Positions 8,621-17,260 of a DNA stretch of 64,000 nt are shown piece by piece (position 1 is the stretch's first letter; every line of letters starts with the position of its first letter). The position numbers and the translations under genes are program-made. This DNA is from Lactiplantibacillus mudanjiangensis (GTDB lineage: Bacteria; Bacillota; Bacilli; Lactobacillales; Lactobacillaceae): NCBI RefSeq assembly GCF_005405385.1, contig NZ_BJDY01000005.1:186001-250000 (forward strand), written 5' to 3'. The notes under the pieces were generated by a model. The model made no database searches. It was given only the letters and a program-made list of their open reading frames with translations, and was not told the origin of the DNA.

Positions 8621-9823
8621 ATGGCAACTATTTTAGTACTCGGTGGGGGTTACGCTGGCATGCGGGCTGTTAAATTTTTACAACACGATCTACCAGCCGA
8701 AGATGAGATTATCTTAGTGGACCAAACTGCCCAACACACCGAAAAAACCAATTTACATGAGGTCGCAGCCGGGACAATCGATCCCAGCAAGATTACCTAT
8801 CACATTCCAGAAATTATTCATAAGCGCGTGACCTTTTTACAAGCAACGGTCACTGGGATTCAGGTTGCCGACCAAACCGCAACGTTTACCAACCACCCAG
8901 ACATTCATTATGATTACGTGATTATTGCTCTGGGCTTTCAGTCTGAAACCTTTGGGATTCCAGGCGTTGCCGACAATTCACTACCGCTGGATGATTTAGA
9001 CTCAGCACAGGCTGTTTATCAACATCTTGAAAGTCAATTTGCCAACTATCATAAAACTAAAGATCATGATGATCTTAAAATAGCGGTTTGTGGTGCTGGC
9101 TTTACCGGTATCGAATTACTAGGTGAACTCACCCAGTCTTTGCCAAAACTACAGGCTAAGTATCAGACACCAGCAGCCAAATTAGTCTGCTTCGAACGGA
9201 TGCCATCAATTCTGCCGATGTTTGGTCAAGACTTGCGTGATTATGCCATCAACTTTATGGCTAAACACGACGTTGATATGCGGTTAGGGGCTAAAATTAC
9301 CGCCATTGATCCTGGCGCCGTCTTGTATGAAGATGCTGATGGTCAACCACAAAGCTTTAGTGCCAACTCTATTATTTGGACAGTTGGTGTTAGTGGCTCA
9401 CACGTCATCGCGGACTCACAATTTGAACAGCGTCGTAACCGCGTTGTGGTCAATGATGACTTGTCATTGGCCGATCATCCCGAAGTCTTCATCGTGGGTG
9501 ATGTAGCGGCGGTCATGGACCCTAGCAGCAACCGGCCGTATCCAACTACCGCGCAAATTGCCTTGGCAGCTGGTGAACAAGCCGCTAAAAACATCGCACA
9601 TTTACGCCATCAACAGTCAACCACGGCATTCACTTATGAATCCATGGGGACGGTTGCCTCATTAAGCGACCGTGATGGGATTGGCGAAATTTTCCATAAA
9701 CCTCGTCAGATTCACGGTTACGCGGCCTCGGCGATGAAGAAAATCATTACTGATCGGTCGTTAATGGAAAGTGCTCATTTGAGTACGTTATTTAAGAAAG
9801 GTCGGTTTGACCTTTATCATTAA
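8621..9823 (+). CDS. Type II NADH dehydrogenase (NDH-2 family flavoprotein)
   Basis: 400 residues from ATG 8621, preceded by AAAGAGG. The N-terminal dinucleotide fold LVLGGGYAGM binds FAD, a second GAGFTGIELLGEL motif (about residue 160) binds NADH, and the FAD-proximal VGDVAAV segment lies near 290. NDH-2 oxidises NADH and passes electrons to quinone at the membrane; in lactobacilli this feeds a haem- and menaquinone-dependent respiratory chain or other quinone acceptors. A soluble NADH oxidase role is possible, since no clear C-terminal membrane helix is seen. Confidence 0.85.
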   Translation: MATILVLGGGYAGMRAVKFLQHDLPAEDEIILVDQTAQHTEKTNLHEVAAGTIDPSKITYHIPEIIHKRVTFLQATVTGIQVADQTATFTNHPDIHYDYVIIALGFQSETFGIPGVADNSLPLDDLDSAQAVYQHLESQFANYHKTKDHDDLKIAVCGAGFTGIELLGELTQSLPKLQAKYQTPAAKLVCFERMPSILPMFGQDLRDYAINFMAKHDVDMRLGAKITAIDPGAVLYEDADGQPQSFSANSIIWTVGVSGSHVIADSQFEQRRNRVVVNDDLSLADHPEVFIVGDVAAVMDPSSNRPYPTTAQIALAAGEQAAKNIAHLRHQQSTTAFTYESMGTVASLSDRDGIGEIFHKPRQIHGYAASAMKKIITDRSLMESAHLSTLFKKGRFDLYH

Positions 9824-9832
9824 AGGGTTGCA

Positions 9833-9878
9833 AAAAAGGACGCGACGATTTTTAAAATCGTCGCGTCCTTTTTTGTGC
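9833..9878. terminator. Bidirectional terminator
   Basis: AAAAAAGGACGCGACGATTT pairs with the mirrored half over about 17 bp, with A-run and T-run. It serves NDH-2 on plus and can stop the ABC-F transcript on minus. Confidence 0.9.
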
Positions 9879-10016
9879 ACTGATGTTATGAGTCAAAACG
9901 TGGAACCAAAGCCTGCGACCTGTGCTTAGCTACGGCATCTAAACGATTGAAAAACCCAATCATTTAGGTGCCTAGGCTATGCTCGGTCCCAACCCGGCTT
10001 TGGTCCCACTCTTGAC

Positions 10017-11564
10017 TTATCGGTTCTTCAAACTCAACTTTTCAACATTCAATTGCTTATTAATCCAGCCATCCACAAAACTACTTTCATGGCTGACCAA
10101 GATTAAGTTACCAGGGAAAGCTTGTAAAGCGTGTTTTAACCCTTCCTTGGTTTCATCGTCCAAATGGTTCGTTGGTTCATCCATAATTAAGAAGTTGCTA
10201 GGAACCAGTTCCAATAAGGCTAACTTCACCTTGGTCTGTTCCCCACCACTTAATAAGTGCATCGGTTTCATCGCGTTAGCCGCGTTAATCCCACACTTAG
10301 CCAACTTAGTCCGAATCGTCTTCGGTAACATCGTTGGATATTCATTTTGGATCGTCTCCAACGGCGTTAATTGTGGATTATCCCATTCCAAATCCTGGTT
10401 GAAATAGTTGATCTTAGCCGATGGTGAAAAGTGTGACGTCCCATCTAGCGCTTTAATCACGCCTAAAATAGATTTAATCAACGTCGACTTACCAACCCCG
10501 TTAAACCCTTTAAACGCTAACTTTTCGCCACCAGTCATCGTGAAAGTCACTGGTGCTAGTAATGGCTTGCCATAACCTACGGATAACTTCTTCACCGTTA
10601 AAGCGTTTTGTGAACCCGTATCTAAGTATGGAAACGCAAACTTGGCATGCTCATTTTCACTCGGTGGATCAACCCGGTCCAAATGCGATAGCATCTTCTC
10701 CCGGGACTTCGCCATCGTTGATTTCGAGCCGGCTTTATTCTTCCGAATGAACTTTTCAGCTTTGTCGATCACGACTTGTTGTTTTTCAAAGGCTTTTAAT
10801 TGCGCTTCTTTACGCGCTTCTTTTTGGCGCATCGCCGACTTGAAGTCGCCACGATACTTGATGATCTTGCCAAAGGCCACGTCACAAATACAGTTCGTCA
10901 CTTGTTGTAAGAAGTCGTAATCATGAGAAATGACCATGACTGCCCCTTCAAACCCATTCAGATAGTCGACTAACCACGCAATGTGGGCCGTATCCAAATA
11001 GTTGGTTGGTTCATCTAAGATGATGACATCGGGATCTTCCAGTAACAATTTAGCCAAAATAATTTTTGACCGTTGCCCACCGGACATTTCACTAATGACG
11101 TGGTCACGGCCGATTTCATCTAGCCCTAACCCAGTAATCACTCGTTCCATTTCGGTTTCAATATCGTAGAAGTTGTTGGCTTCCAAGGTTTCTTGAATCC
11201 GGCCGGCCCGTTCCAACAACTTGTCGTCCATCGTTTTCGCATAGTCGGCATACAGTTGTTGCATTTTGCCATCCAAATCATATAACCGTTGGAAAGCGGT
11301 TTTCAGAAAATCATAGAGCGTCATCCCAGCTGGAATATCCGCATATTGATCCAAGTAGCCAGTCCGAACATTACGTTGCCATTTAATTTGACCAGTTAAC
11401 GGTAAAATTTGTCCGGTTAAAATCTTAATTAAGGTACTTTTGCCGGCCCCGTTTTGCCCGACAATCCCCATGTGATCGGCCTTTTCTAATGTAAAGTTGG
11501 CGTCGTCGTATAATTTACGATCCGCAAAACTTTGCGAGAGGTCGGTTACTTCTAGTAAAGCCAT
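10017..11564 (-). CDS. ABC-F family ATPase (translation factor / ribosome protection type)
   Basis: 515 residues with two ABC domains and no membrane part. Domain 1 has Walker A GQNGAGKST (about 36), signature MSGGQ and Walker B IILDEPTNYLD; domain 2 has GFNGVGKST, LSGGEQTK and FLIMDEPTNHLD. Between them lies a charged linker (KFIRKNKAGSKSTMAKSREK) that in this family reaches the ribosomal P-site. ABC-F proteins act on stalled ribosomes or give antibiotic protection. With no resistance context it is most likely a housekeeping factor. Confidence 0.92.
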   Translation of the reverse strand: MALLEVTDLSQSFADRKLYDDANFTLEKADHMGIVGQNGAGKSTLIKILTGQILPLTGQIKWQRNVRTGYLDQYADIPAGMTLYDFLKTAFQRLYDLDGKMQQLYADYAKTMDDKLLERAGRIQETLEANNFYDIETEMERVITGLGLDEIGRDHVISEMSGGQRSKIILAKLLLEDPDVIILDEPTNYLDTAHIAWLVDYLNGFEGAVMVISHDYDFLQQVTNCICDVAFGKIIKYRGDFKSAMRQKEARKEAQLKAFEKQQVVIDKAEKFIRKNKAGSKSTMAKSREKMLSHLDRVDPPSENEHAKFAFPYLDTGSQNALTVKKLSVGYGKPLLAPVTFTMTGGEKLAFKGFNGVGKSTLIKSILGVIKALDGTSHFSPSAKINYFNQDLEWDNPQLTPLETIQNEYPTMLPKTIRTKLAKCGINAANAMKPMHLLSGGEQTKVKLALLELVPSNFLIMDEPTNHLDDETKEGLKHALQAFPGNLILVSHESSFVDGWINKQLNVEKLSLKNR

Positions 11565-11595
11565 GTTGTTTTCATCCTACTTTCATTTATTAACT

Positions 11596-11638
11596 CGGCA
11601 AAACAGGCCCCGTTCGTTTTAACGAGGCCTGTTGCAAA
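11596..11638 (-). terminator. Terminator of the GNAT gene
   Basis: ACAGGCC...GGCCTGT stem with inner GTT/AAC pairs, followed on minus by TTTT. Confidence 0.75.
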
Positions 11639-11652
11639 CACTTAGGTGGCGG

Positions 11653-12240
11653 CTAGGCCATGACTAAGTCTTTATCTAACTCATACTGCATATGAAAATA
11701 CATGTGATCACCAATTGGCTTAATGCCGACCGTTTCATAATCGTGACGGTCGTAAAGCTTTTTGGCACCGGGGTTAGCCATATCCACGTTCAAGCCAATC
11801 CGTTTTTGACCGGCAGCGCGTGCATAGGATGGTAAAGCCGCTAGTAAGCGACCGCCAATCCCGTGACCTTGATAATTGGGATCAACCGCAATCGAATCCA
11901 AGTACCATTCATGTTCATAACTCTCTGCTTCAGCTTCAAATGCTGAACCAAACGCATCGTTATCCGCTGTGACTTGGGCAAGTACCTCATCCACAGCATC
12001 CTCATTTTTGTCAGGGTAACCAAACGCTACCCCGACTACTTGACCATCGGCCTCGGCCACTACCGTCGTCGCCATATCGGACAAATAAGCTGGTGTCCGG
12101 TAGGCGGCAGTAATGGCCTGCTCTAAGTCAGGTTCAGGGATGTCGTCAAGTTCCTCAAGTTGCATTTCATCAAAGATCATATTAATTAGCGGTGCTATCT
12201 GGCCCGCATCGTCTTGATTGGCTGGTCGAATCGTTATCAC
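11653..12240 (-). CDS. GNAT-family N-acetyltransferase
   Basis: 196 residues if started at GTG 12240, which sits seven bases after AGGAGG; the upstream ATG at 12297 lies inside the promoter. The acetyl-CoA loop is visible as YQGHGIGGRLL after the beta4 motif LDSIAVDP. The N-terminal half is acidic. The acceptor substrate is unknown. A monocistronic gene with its own promoter and terminator. Confidence 0.85.
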   Translation of the reverse strand: MITIRPANQDDAGQIAPLINMIFDEMQLEELDDIPEPDLEQAITAAYRTPAYLSDMATTVVAEADGQVVGVAFGYPDKNEDAVDEVLAQVTADNDAFGSAFEAEAESYEHEWYLDSIAVDPNYQGHGIGGRLLAALPSYARAAGQKRIGLNVDMANPGAKKLYDRHDYETVGIKPIGDHMYFHMQYELDKDLVMA

Positions 12241-12268
12241 AAATAGTCCTCCTATCGTAGTAACTAAT

Positions 12269-12297
12269 ACATTACTATGAATCCTAGACGTTGTCAA
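12269..12297 (-). promoter_or_regulatory. Sigma-A-type promoter of the GNAT gene
   Basis: TTGACA (12292-12297) and TAATGT (12269-12274) on minus, spaced 17 bp, about 30 bp upstream of the GTG start. Confidence 0.7.
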
Positions 12298-12355
12298 AAT
12301 TCAGACACGCCGTGGTATACTGGTAACCGAATTCATTTTGAAAGGATTTGAAATT

Positions 12356-12736
12356 GTGAATATTCGCGAAATTGATCATATCGTCTTGACCGTTACTGAT
12401 ATCGCTCGGTCACTGCGGTTCTACCATGAAGTTTTCGACCTACCCGTCATTACCTTTGACGGTGATCGCCAAGCCGTTTTAGTCGGCAAGCAAAAAATTA
12501 ATTTTCAACTCGTTGACCAACCCCATGAACCCGTCGCTGACAAACCCACGCCTGGGAGCGCGGACTTGTGTTTGATTGCTAAGGACAACATTGAAGACAT
12601 TGAACATCACTTGAAGAGTTACTTTGTTGAAATTGTCGACGGCCCCGTTGAACGGACTGGTGCTCATGGCAAGTTAGTGTCGTTGTATGTGCGCGACCCT
12701 GATAATAACTTGATTGAGATTAGTAATTATAAGTAA
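12356..12736 (+). CDS. VOC (glyoxalase/bleomycin-resistance fold) protein
   Basis: 126 residues from GTG 12356, nine bases after AAAGGA. The start IREIDHIVLTVTDI and end DPDNNLIEISNY are typical of single-unit VOC proteins that bind a divalent metal with His and Glu. The reaction is unknown. A decayed copy of its 3' third lies at 17056-17186, on the far side of the ABC/secreted-protein cluster. Confidence 0.88.
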   Translation: MNIREIDHIVLTVTDIARSLRFYHEVFDLPVITFDGDRQAVLVGKQKINFQLVDQPHEPVADKPTPGSADLCLIAKDNIEDIEHHLKSYFVEIVDGPVERTGAHGKLVSLYVRDPDNNLIEISNYK

Positions 12737-12755
12737 CCATTTCTATTTTTAAATA

Positions 12756-12804
12756 ACAAAGGGCCCACAATCAGATTATGCTGATCGTGAGCCTTTTGTT
12801 ATTG
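12756..12804. terminator. Bidirectional terminator
   Basis: AACAAAGGGC...AATCAG pairs with CTGAT...AGCCTTTTGTT. It separates the VOC gene (plus) from the ABC operon (minus). Confidence 0.8.
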
Positions 12805-12810
12805 CACCAG

Positions 12811-13341
12811 CTAAGACTTGAAATTCAATAAATACGAATACTTAGTAAATTGATGATTCTCGTGTGGCACTAAAAAACTAAATCGCGGCGTTGCATTCCG
12901 ACTTCGATAGTTATCAATTGGCGTTCTAAAATTCATGACGATAACTTTATCGCCGCTTTTAGCCATTTCGCCCATCGTCAACAACTTGCCATTCACTTTT
13001 TCAGCACCTTTGGCAACACTGTAATACCCATATGGAATATTGAACCACATATTTTCATCGAAATTAGGATAATTCTGTTTAAAGCCATAATTAGCGGGGC
13101 CCACTTGTTTAATCTTAAGCTTGACACTAGCTAAAGCTTCATCCTTGGTTAATTGTGTTTTAGCAGATAATATTTGAAAATGAACAACTTCATCCTTAAC
13201 CCTCTCACCTTGATGAACCATAACTTCTTTAACCGTTTGCGGTTGATAATGACGATTGACCGCTTGATACCGAAAAAAGCTCCCGACACCTAACAACAAG
13301 AAGATAACAATTAAAACCAAACGTTTAATTTTCATAAACAT
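12811..13341 (-). CDS. Membrane-anchored extracellular protein of the ABC cluster
   Basis: 176 residues with an N-terminal uncleaved signal-type helix (KRLVLIVIFLLLGVGSFF) and an extracellular domain. It starts inside the end of the ATPase gene (17-bp overlap), so it is the last gene of the operon; ATG 13335 is an alternative start. I do not recognise the domain. By position it may be an accessory or immunity factor for the exported peptide; that is inference. Confidence 0.75.
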   Translation of the reverse strand: MFMKIKRLVLIVIFLLLGVGSFFRYQAVNRHYQPQTVKEVMVHQGERVKDEVVHFQILSAKTQLTKDEALASVKLKIKQVGPANYGFKQNYPNFDENMWFNIPYGYYSVAKGAEKVNGKLLTMGEMAKSGDKVIVMNFRTPIDNYRSRNATPRFSFLVPHENHQFTKYSYLLNFKS

Positions 13342-13957
13342 GGCCTGCCTTGACTAAGAATTGACGATTAGCAACCTTAGTTACAAACTCTCGATCATGC
13401 GATGCAATTAGGAAAGTCGTTCCCTGCTTATTTAGCTCATGGATATAAGCAATTAAGCGATCAATGCTCTCTGCATCCAATGCATTGGTAGGTTCATCCA
13501 AGATAATCAATTCACTGTTTCCTAACATCGCCTGGGCAATACCCAACTTTTGCCGCATTCCTAACGAGAATTTTTTAACGCACTTGTGACCATCAATTGG
13601 CAATTCAAATTGCGTTAACAATTGCTCGATCTGCGCGTTATCAACCGATGGCAATAATTTAGCCAATAACTCAAGATTACGTTTGCCCGTAAACTCTTCC
13701 AATACACTCGGATTCTCGATCATAATTCCAGCTTGAATTGGGAAAGCGTCGCCTGCTTTTAATTGCTGGTCATTAATTTTGATTTGTCCAGACGTTCTAA
13801 TTAATCCTAGAATCGCTTTTAAAACTAGTGTTTTCCCGGAACCATTAATCCCTTCAAAAACCGCAATCTCTCCGCTGGAAATTGTTAGATTAACGTCCTC
13901 TAATAATACTTGTCCTTTGACCTTTTTAGATACATGCGTTAATTCAATTAAACTCAT
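13325..13957 (-). CDS. ABC transporter ATP-binding protein
   Basis: 210 residues with Walker A GINGSGKT (about 36), signature FSLGMRQ, Walker B LIILDEPTNALD and H-loop SHD, all intact. It belongs to the small drug/bacteriocin-type ATPases that work with separate ABC-2 permeases. The three permease genes upstream in the same operon are the likely partners. Overlaps the next gene by 17 bp. Confidence 0.92.
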   Translation of the reverse strand: MSLIELTHVSKKVKGQVLLEDVNLTISSGEIAVFEGINGSGKTLVLKAILGLIRTSGQIKINDQQLKAGDAFPIQAGIMIENPSVLEEFTGKRNLELLAKLLPSVDNAQIEQLLTQFELPIDGHKCVKKFSLGMRQKLGIAQAMLGNSELIILDEPTNALDAESIDRLIAYIHELNKQGTTFLIASHDREFVTKVANRQFLVKAGHVYEN

Positions 13958-13974
13958 GGTAAATCCCCCCCATA

Positions 13975-14706
13975 CTAATAGCTGTCAAAGCTTCGATAAA
14001 TATAAAAATAGCTCACCATTAACCCCAATATAAGACCAATCGTTATCAAAATTGTCGTCATATTTAGCACCGTCACACGTTGAAAAATGCTTTGATTTAA
14101 TGGGTTATATTGATTTGGCCAATAAATTGTCAGCACTAATAAAACTGTGGGTGCTATTAAGCCAAGCACCGAACTAGCTAAACTTCCTAACATTTGAATC
14201 AGTAGTAACATCAAGACTTGACCGTAAACCAGTGCGCCCCAAAGCAACCATGCACTACCGCCATTAAAACTACTTATCCTTAATTGAGTCGTCCCATTAA
14301 GCAATGTTACCAACGCCATAGTGGCTATTTCCACTAGTGTATAAACACCAGCTATTAGGCTAACTAATAATAAATTAATTTGAGCAAAGTTTGCTTTTGA
14401 AAACCGATAGCCAAATAATTGAACCGCATGGCGCTGCCACAAAAGTTTGAAACTGTCGCCAACCATGATCAATGGAAAAATAAAATATCCTAGCCATAGA
14501 CTCGGAAAAATAATTTCTTTACTGCGGATATCTAATGCGGTCGGACCCGAAAAGAACCTAGCAACAACATTGGGATAAATACTACCCGTTAATTGCCATC
14601 CCACTAACCAGCTGACAATCCCCAATCCGATACTAATTAATAGAAACCTAAACTTAACCAACTGCCAATAATATCTAAATTGCACGCGCCATAATTGAGC
14701 CATCAT
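13975..14706 (-). CDS. ABC-2-type permease subunit (third)
   Basis: About 243 residues from ATG 14706, which overlaps the stop of the preceding permease (TAATG). About six hydrophobic segments, no soluble domain. Resembles DUF2705-type or ABC-2 permeases encoded next to DUF2712 proteins; assignment is by topology and context. Confidence 0.75.
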   Translation of the reverse strand: MMAQLWRVQFRYYWQLVKFRFLLISIGLGIVSWLVGWQLTGSIYPNVVARFFSGPTALDIRSKEIIFPSLWLGYFIFPLIMVGDSFKLLWQRHAVQLFGYRFSKANFAQINLLLVSLIAGVYTLVEIATMALVTLLNGTTQLRISSFNGGSAWLLWGALVYGQVLMLLLIQMLGSLASSVLGLIAPTVLLVLTIYWPNQYNPLNQSIFQRVTVLNMTTILITIGLILGLMVSYFYIYRSFDSY

Positions 14707-15383
14707 TAAAACTCTCGCTTTAAAACTAACCAATAAGTCAATAGATTGAGAATGGTTATCAGACTAATCAGGATTAACAACTGACCTACTCGAACTGAGA
14801 CACCGCCTAAAGTTGAAAAGTCATAGATCAACGTTGATACACCGCGCATGCTCGCTTCAAAAATACCGATATTAATAATTAGCATGGTCATTACTGACAC
14901 AACCTTATTATTCAGCAGGAAGTAAATACCTAAGCTGCCACTAACAAAAAGCAATTGCACCAATAGTAGATAAATAAATCCTAAAACATTTGCGATAAAA
15001 AATTCTACGGGTACATGTAACTGAAATCGAATAAGCACTAGTACGATTGATACTAAACTCCACCCCAACCAAATAATTAACGTCGTCATGATATTTTGAA
15101 AGCAAGTCTGATAATACAAGACTGAACGTTTTTGACAGATAAAACTGTCACCTAATCGATACTGGGTCATCACGGAACCAGCAACGATTGTTAGTGGTAA
15201 GAAAACATAGTGAATCAAAAAACGATCAAATACACCTTCATAAAGTGACTCAAAATTAGTCGCATAGATAAATAAATCAAAAATCTCTTTTAAGCCGCAC
15301 CCAATTGCAATTAACAAAATGATTACCAATAGCTTGCGCTTGGCCCAGAGCCGACCCCATTCTTGAAGCCAAATATTATTCAA
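14706..15383 (-). CDS. ABC-2-type permease subunit (second)
   Basis: 225 residues with about six membrane segments, overlapping the first permease gene by 8 bp and followed without a gap by the third. Three separate permeases of 225-265 residues with one ATPase is the arrangement expected for a dedicated exporter or an immunity transporter. Confidence 0.75.
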   Translation of the reverse strand: MNNIWLQEWGRLWAKRKLLVIILLIAIGCGLKEIFDLFIYATNFESLYEGVFDRFLIHYVFLPLTIVAGSVMTQYRLGDSFICQKRSVLYYQTCFQNIMTTLIIWLGWSLVSIVLVLIRFQLHVPVEFFIANVLGFIYLLLVQLLFVSGSLGIYFLLNNKVVSVMTMLIINIGIFEASMRGVSTLIYDFSTLGGVSVRVGQLLILISLITILNLLTYWLVLKREF

Positions 15384-16170
15384 TAATGCGATAACGATAG
15401 CCTCCCATTGCTAACACTGCGGTTCCTACCCCCATTAACATCGTCATTAACAAGACAACCCATAGTTGAATATCATTCTGACTTGTCTCTGTCACAAAAT
15501 ACATCGGTACAAAAGTAACCGACAAATCTGTCATGCCATGCACTAATAGAATTGCTAATTGCAAGACAAAACCTGCAGTCATTGCCACGAACCGATTATT
15601 AATGAGTAACGACCAGCCTAAACAAAATATGGCAAACATTGCACCCCAGAAACCTGCAAATATGATTGATAACAAAACATGCATGAACGGATGCTGGAAA
15701 AATAAGCCTACTAAAAGCGTATTTCGATTAATCACTAAAATATTACTATTCAAAAGATTGTCAGGATGAATATTAGGAATCAACAAAAAGTAGAGCAGAA
15801 AATTAACCAATAGTGGTATGACAATAATAGCAGCACCTAACAAAGCTGTTACAAACAAATAAGATTTAAACACCGACTTTACACTTAGTCTAAGTTGTAA
15901 TTGTGCTAAAAAACCACTGTCCAAATCTTTTCTTATCAATGTGCTGACTGGTAATGCCGCCAATAACGGTAATATCAAATAGAAAGCAGTGGATGAAAAA
16001 TGAAAGCTATCAATACCAATCCACTTGGTATACGGTGAATCAAAGAAAGTATTACTTACTAACAATCTGCGGTTTAAGCTTTGAATAACTTGAACGATCG
16101 GCAAGATCAGAGCTATAAAAAAATAAAGAGTGACAATTCTGTAATCTATGCGTTGTAATATAAGTTTCAT
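15376..16170 (-). CDS. ABC-2-type permease subunit (first)
   Basis: 264 residues, ATG 16170 behind TTTAGGAGGAAACC. About six membrane segments with a large extracellular loop after TM1 (about residues 35-60). It is the first transporter gene after the small secreted protein and is separated from it by a hairpin that may reduce read-through. Confidence 0.78.
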   Translation of the reverse strand: MKLILQRIDYRIVTLYFFIALILPIVQVIQSLNRRLLVSNTFFDSPYTKWIGIDSFHFSSTAFYLILPLLAALPVSTLIRKDLDSGFLAQLQLRLSVKSVFKSYLFVTALLGAAIIVIPLLVNFLLYFLLIPNIHPDNLLNSNILVINRNTLLVGLFFQHPFMHVLLSIIFAGFWGAMFAIFCLGWSLLINNRFVAMTAGFVLQLAILLVHGMTDLSVTFVPMYFVTETSQNDIQLWVVLLMTMLMGVGTAVLAMGGYRYRIIE

Positions 16171-16179
16171 GGTTTCCTC

Positions 16180-16214
16180 CTAAAAAATATGTATTACAGA
16201 GCCGAATCTGTAAT
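16180..16214 (-). terminator. Intercistronic hairpin, possible partial terminator
   Basis: ATTACAGA (16193-16200) and TCTGTAAT (16207-16214) enclose a 6-base loop; on minus this is followed by ACATATTTTTT. It lies between the secreted-protein gene and the exporter genes, the usual place for an attenuating hairpin that keeps precursor mRNA above transporter mRNA. Confidence 0.5.
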
Positions 16215-16219
16215 TCTAG

Positions 16220-16627
16220 TTACTTACTATCTGGACTCCAAACTCCAGATGCACTACCATTTGCTTTTCGAATGCTATTAATTCGGACCGAAACACCACT
16301 ACCAGTTGATTCAACTGCATTGTTCCATAAATGAGTTGTTGAACCTACATATGATTTATATTCGTGACCGCCCGAAACGTCTCGACCGTCGTATAACGCA
16401 GCGTGAATATTAATATAATTCATTGAGTTAGTAACTTTGCTGGTATAGTTATAGTACGCTGAGCGATTATTTTTTTTACGTGCAGGCGTGTGGTCATACA
16501 TACTATTAACCGTATATTTATTTGTCCAACTAGTATCACCAGTATTAGATGCTGCTGATAACACACCAAAGCCACTCCCCATGAGTGTTAATGCTAAGGC
16601 ACCTGTTGCAAAACTTTTTTCATATTC
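16220..16627 (-). pseudogene. Small secreted protein, DUF2712-like, with frameshifted signal peptide
   Basis: The mature part (121 codons to the stop at 16220) ends in SGVWSPD, like the SGIWDEE end of DUF2712 proteins. The signal peptide core ALALTLMGSGFGVLSAAS lies in the same frame, but the natural start does not: TTG 16627 / ATG 16621 behind GGGGG runs through six A and stops after a few codons. A seventh A would give MKKSFATGALALT... and restore a perfect precursor. It may be a pseudogene, a phase-variable tract, ribosomal slippage or a sequencing error; an ATT start at 16630 in the right frame is less likely. It resembles a bacteriocin-like exported peptide by context only. Confidence 0.6.
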
Positions 16628-17050
16628 AATGTGATGACCCCCAATTAATTTTTATTCGGCTCTGCACCAACTACAATACATGTACACGTTCTGCATGTCT
16701 ACACTATTTTTAGATATATGTTATGCATATAATTTTATTTATTTATAGACAATCAAACTAGTTGATATTAATAAAATCCAAAAGGTCTTATCAACATCAG
16801 TAATTTCTTGTTACAAAGTAGAGGTTCATAATTAAACATTTCAAATAAGCTACCATATAAAATTCATGTTTTCTCACTGGAAAATAAATAATAAAATATA
16901 GTAACATTCTAAAAATATTAATACTCAAAACAGCATATCTAAATACAAATAAGCCGACTACTTTTCATATAAGGTTGACTTGCGTACATTTAATTTTTTA
17001 ATTAATCGTATTGGAACTAACACGCTTACAAAGTTCTTTGAACAGGCTTT
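16628..17050. other. AT-rich intergenic region, promoter of the secreted-protein operon
   Basis: Very AT-rich, unlike the flanking core genes. On minus, a TAGACA...TATTGT promoter-like pair lies near 16675-16705, within an imperfect TGTA-N15-TACA dyad. TTCGGCTCTG at 16653-16662 is the exact complement of CAGAGCCGAA at 16197-16206 in the intercistronic hairpin. No gene seen. Confidence 0.4.
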
Positions 17051-17055
17051 GTTTT

Positions 17056-17186
17056 TGATAACTAAATTATGGAAAAGTTACATTATAGCCGATCCGATTA
17101 GGCTTACTGGTGCCCATAGCAAGTTAGTGTCGTTGTATATGAGTGACTCTGCTAATGACTTGATTGAAATCAGTAATTATAAATAG
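17056..17186 (+). pseudogene. Decayed 3' fragment of the VOC gene
   Basis: Translation gives KSYII...LTGAHSKLVSLYMSDSANDLIEISNYK-type sequence, matching the last 40 or so residues of the VOC gene at 12356-12736, with a small deletion and several substitutions. Identity continues up to the stop codon. Upstream the sequence becomes unrecognisable. It brackets the ABC cluster together with the intact gene. Confidence 0.75.
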
Positions 17187-17188
17187 AT

Positions 17189-17234
17189 TGAAACAATCCC
17201 GGCCGACAACTTTTGTCAACCGGGATTGTTTAGT
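17189..17234. terminator. Bidirectional terminator
   Basis: AACAATCCCGG...GACA pairs with TGTC..CCGGGATTGTT. It ends the small-gene operon on minus and would end transcription from the VOC fragment on plus. Confidence 0.8.
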
Positions 17235-17260
17235 TAAATGAACACAGCTATCAAACCGTT

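Noticed and set aside
12338-12355. TTG start for the VOC gene six codons upstream
   Set aside because: The AAAGGA ribosome site lies inside that extension and points to GTG 12356.
16220-16582. Lactococcin 972-type bacteriocin identity for the secreted protein
   Set aside because: The Trp/His/Tyr pattern of that family is missing; the C-terminal end fits DUF2712 better.
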